Shown here one piece after another: positions 5,435-6,437 of a DNA stretch of 6,437 nucleotides (position 1 is the stretch's first letter; each line of letters begins with the position of its first letter). The notes beneath the pieces were generated by a model that was given only the letters and a program-made list of their open reading frames with translations, was not told the origin of the DNA and ran no database searches. This stretch comes from Aquimonas sp002352135. Lineage in GTDB: Bacteria > Pseudomonadota > Gammaproteobacteria > Xanthomonadales > Xanthomonadaceae. The position numbers and the translations under genes were made by a program. The stretch is from assembly GCA_035440755.1 (NCBI GenBank), contig DAORND010000130.1, forward strand, positions 1-6,437, in the 5' to 3' direction.

Positions 5435-6437
5435 TCAGGGCGGCGGTGTGCCGAGCCAATGCCCTTCCGGCACCACCTTGGGTTGGGCTGGATCGCCGAG
5501 GTAATGCGGCGACATGATCTGCACACCGGCGCGATTGAAGGCGTCCTGGATGGCCGCGTGCAGCTCGCCCAGCACACGTGCTCGCGGCTTGTCGGCGCGC
5601 ACTTCGATTTGAGCGACCAGGCGATAGCTCACGTAGAAATCGTTGAGTGCGGTTTGCACCACGTAGGGCTCGGGTTTGCTGCACACCGTTTGCACGGTGG
5701 CGGCAGCCTCCAGCAACAAGGCATGTACCTGCCGCCAAGGTGCGTCGTAACCGATCGTGATCGTGGTTTCGATCAGGCACCGGCCTTTGCCGGCGTCGCG
5801 CGAGTAATTGCGGGTGACCTGGCTGTTGACCAGGGAGTTCGGCAGGCTGATTTCCTCGCCCATGCCGGTACGCAGTCGCGTGACCAACAGCCCAAGATGG
5901 ATCACCGTGCCTTCCTGATCCTGGATGCGCACGTATTCACCAACCCGGAGTGCGCGAGTGAACACCAGAATCAGACCGCTGGCGACTTGGCCGATCAATC
6001 CGGAGGCACCAATGGAGACCATCAGACCCAGCAACACCGACAAACCCTTGAACGCCTCGGTCTGCGAACCCGGCAGGTAGGGGTAGGCCATCGCCAGTGC
6101 AAACAACCAGATCGCTGCACTGACCAGTTGACCGGTGACGGGGGCGGTGTGCGCATCCAGCGCACCCCAACGTAGTCGACCCGCCGCAATGCGCGCGAAC
6201 AGTGAGCGCGACAGCTGTGTCGACAAGCGTGCCAGCAGGAAGATCAGGACGGCGACGAACAGACCCGGCAGGGAGGTCGCCACGGCATGCACAGCCAGCA
6301 TGACACTGGCCTGCAATGATTCGACCATCTGCTCGCCAAGAACGCGTGTCAGTGCAAAGCGCGACAGCACTTGAGCCAGGGCGAGAAACACGGCGATGAG
6401 ACCGATCAACCAGACCAACAACACGGCTGCACGCGCC
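5435..6437 (-). CDS. MscS-family mechanosensitive ion channel, N-terminus beyond right edge
   Basis: An inner-membrane channel that would open under membrane tension and release solutes during hypo-osmotic shock. The 333 visible residues (numbered from the first full codon) have hydrophobic helices near 5-24, 52-70 and 103-121. The pore helix region is about 133-162, a glycine/serine/alanine-rich SIGASGLIGQVASGLILVF segment followed by TRALRVGEYVRI, as in the MscS third helix and its junction with the beta domain. The beta domain (163-209) includes GTVIHLGLLVTRLRTGMGEEISLPNS, ending in VTRNYSRD. The C-terminal alpha/beta domain (about 210-314) contains TTITIGYDAPW and AIQDAFNRAGVQIMSPHY. A GTG at 6424 could start the frame, but it has no ribosome binding site. 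The frame continues as ARAA to the edge, and the first helix is preceded by basic sequence, so the gene very likely extends further. It is a longer MscS variant than the 286-residue E. coli protein. It converges on the plus-strand fragment. Confidence 0.95.
   Translation of the reverse strand, partial: ARAAVLLVWLIGLIAVFLALAQVLSRFALTRVLGEQMVESLQASVMLAVHAVATSLPGLFVAVLIFLLARLSTQLSRSLFARIAAGRLRWGALDAHTAPVTGQLVSAAIWLFALAMAYPYLPGSQTEAFKGLSVLLGLMVSIGASGLIGQVASGLILVFTRALRVGEYVRIQDQEGTVIHLGLLVTRLRTGMGEEISLPNSLVNSQVTRNYSRDAGKGRCLIETTITIGYDAPWRQVHALLLEAAATVQTVCSKPEPYVVQTALNDFYVSYRLVAQIEVRADKPRARVLGELHAAIQDAFNRAGVQIMSPHYLGDPAQPKVVPEGHWLGTPPP

Noticed and set aside
5459..6175. 238-codon plus-strand frame opposite the MscS gene
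   Set aside because: It is antisense to a well-supported channel gene; length alone is not evidence in DNA of this composition.
1..6437. Mobile elements, CRISPR arrays, tRNA or rRNA genes, toxin-antitoxin or defence genes
   Set aside because: I looked for transposase-like proteins, terminal repeats, regularly spaced repeats and tRNA-like sequence on both strands and saw none.

Overview
The window is about 6.4 kb of G+C-rich (roughly 60% by eye), densely coding bacterial DNA with two 100-base runs of N (2941-3040 and 5213-5312). These look like scaffold joins of unknown true length, as in a draft or metagenome assembly. The protein types fit a gammaproteobacterium, most likely of the Xanthomonadales/Lysobacterales: a two-propeller Y_Y_Y-GGDEF sensor, a multi-helix MscS channel and an MHS-family transporter. 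This lineage call rests on memory of similar proteins, not on a search.

Layout, left to right. The minus strand from 2903 to the left edge carries one very long gene for a periplasmic-sensing diguanylate cyclase. It has a signal peptide, about 14 propeller blades, a Y_Y_Y domain, one membrane helix and a GGDEF domain with intact catalytic and inhibitory motifs. It runs off the window just after the GGDEF domain. Upstream of it on the same strand, across the first gap, is an MHS-family major facilitator transporter starting at 4017, with its last quarter lost in the gap. A 199-base divergent intergenic region (4018-4216) separates it from a plus-strand pair: a GNAT acetyltransferase (4217-4711) and, 67 bases later, an unrecognised conserved-looking protein with a GTG start and a good ribosome binding site (4779 into the second gap). 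After that gap, 37 codons of a plus-strand C-terminus (ending 5428) remain, probably a separate small membrane-associated protein. A minus-strand MscS-type mechanosensitive channel converges on it with only 6 bases between the two stops, and its N-terminus lies beyond the right edge.

How the genes may work together. The transporter and the diguanylate cyclase point the same way and could be co-transcribed, so the cyclase could report on a compound related to transport. The gap hides their junction, so this is a guess. The GNAT protein and the unknown protein could form a second, divergent unit. Nothing here resembles a mobile element, CRISPR array, RNA gene or defence system. The least understood items are the unknown protein at 4779, the ligand of the two-propeller sensor, and whatever lies in the second gap.
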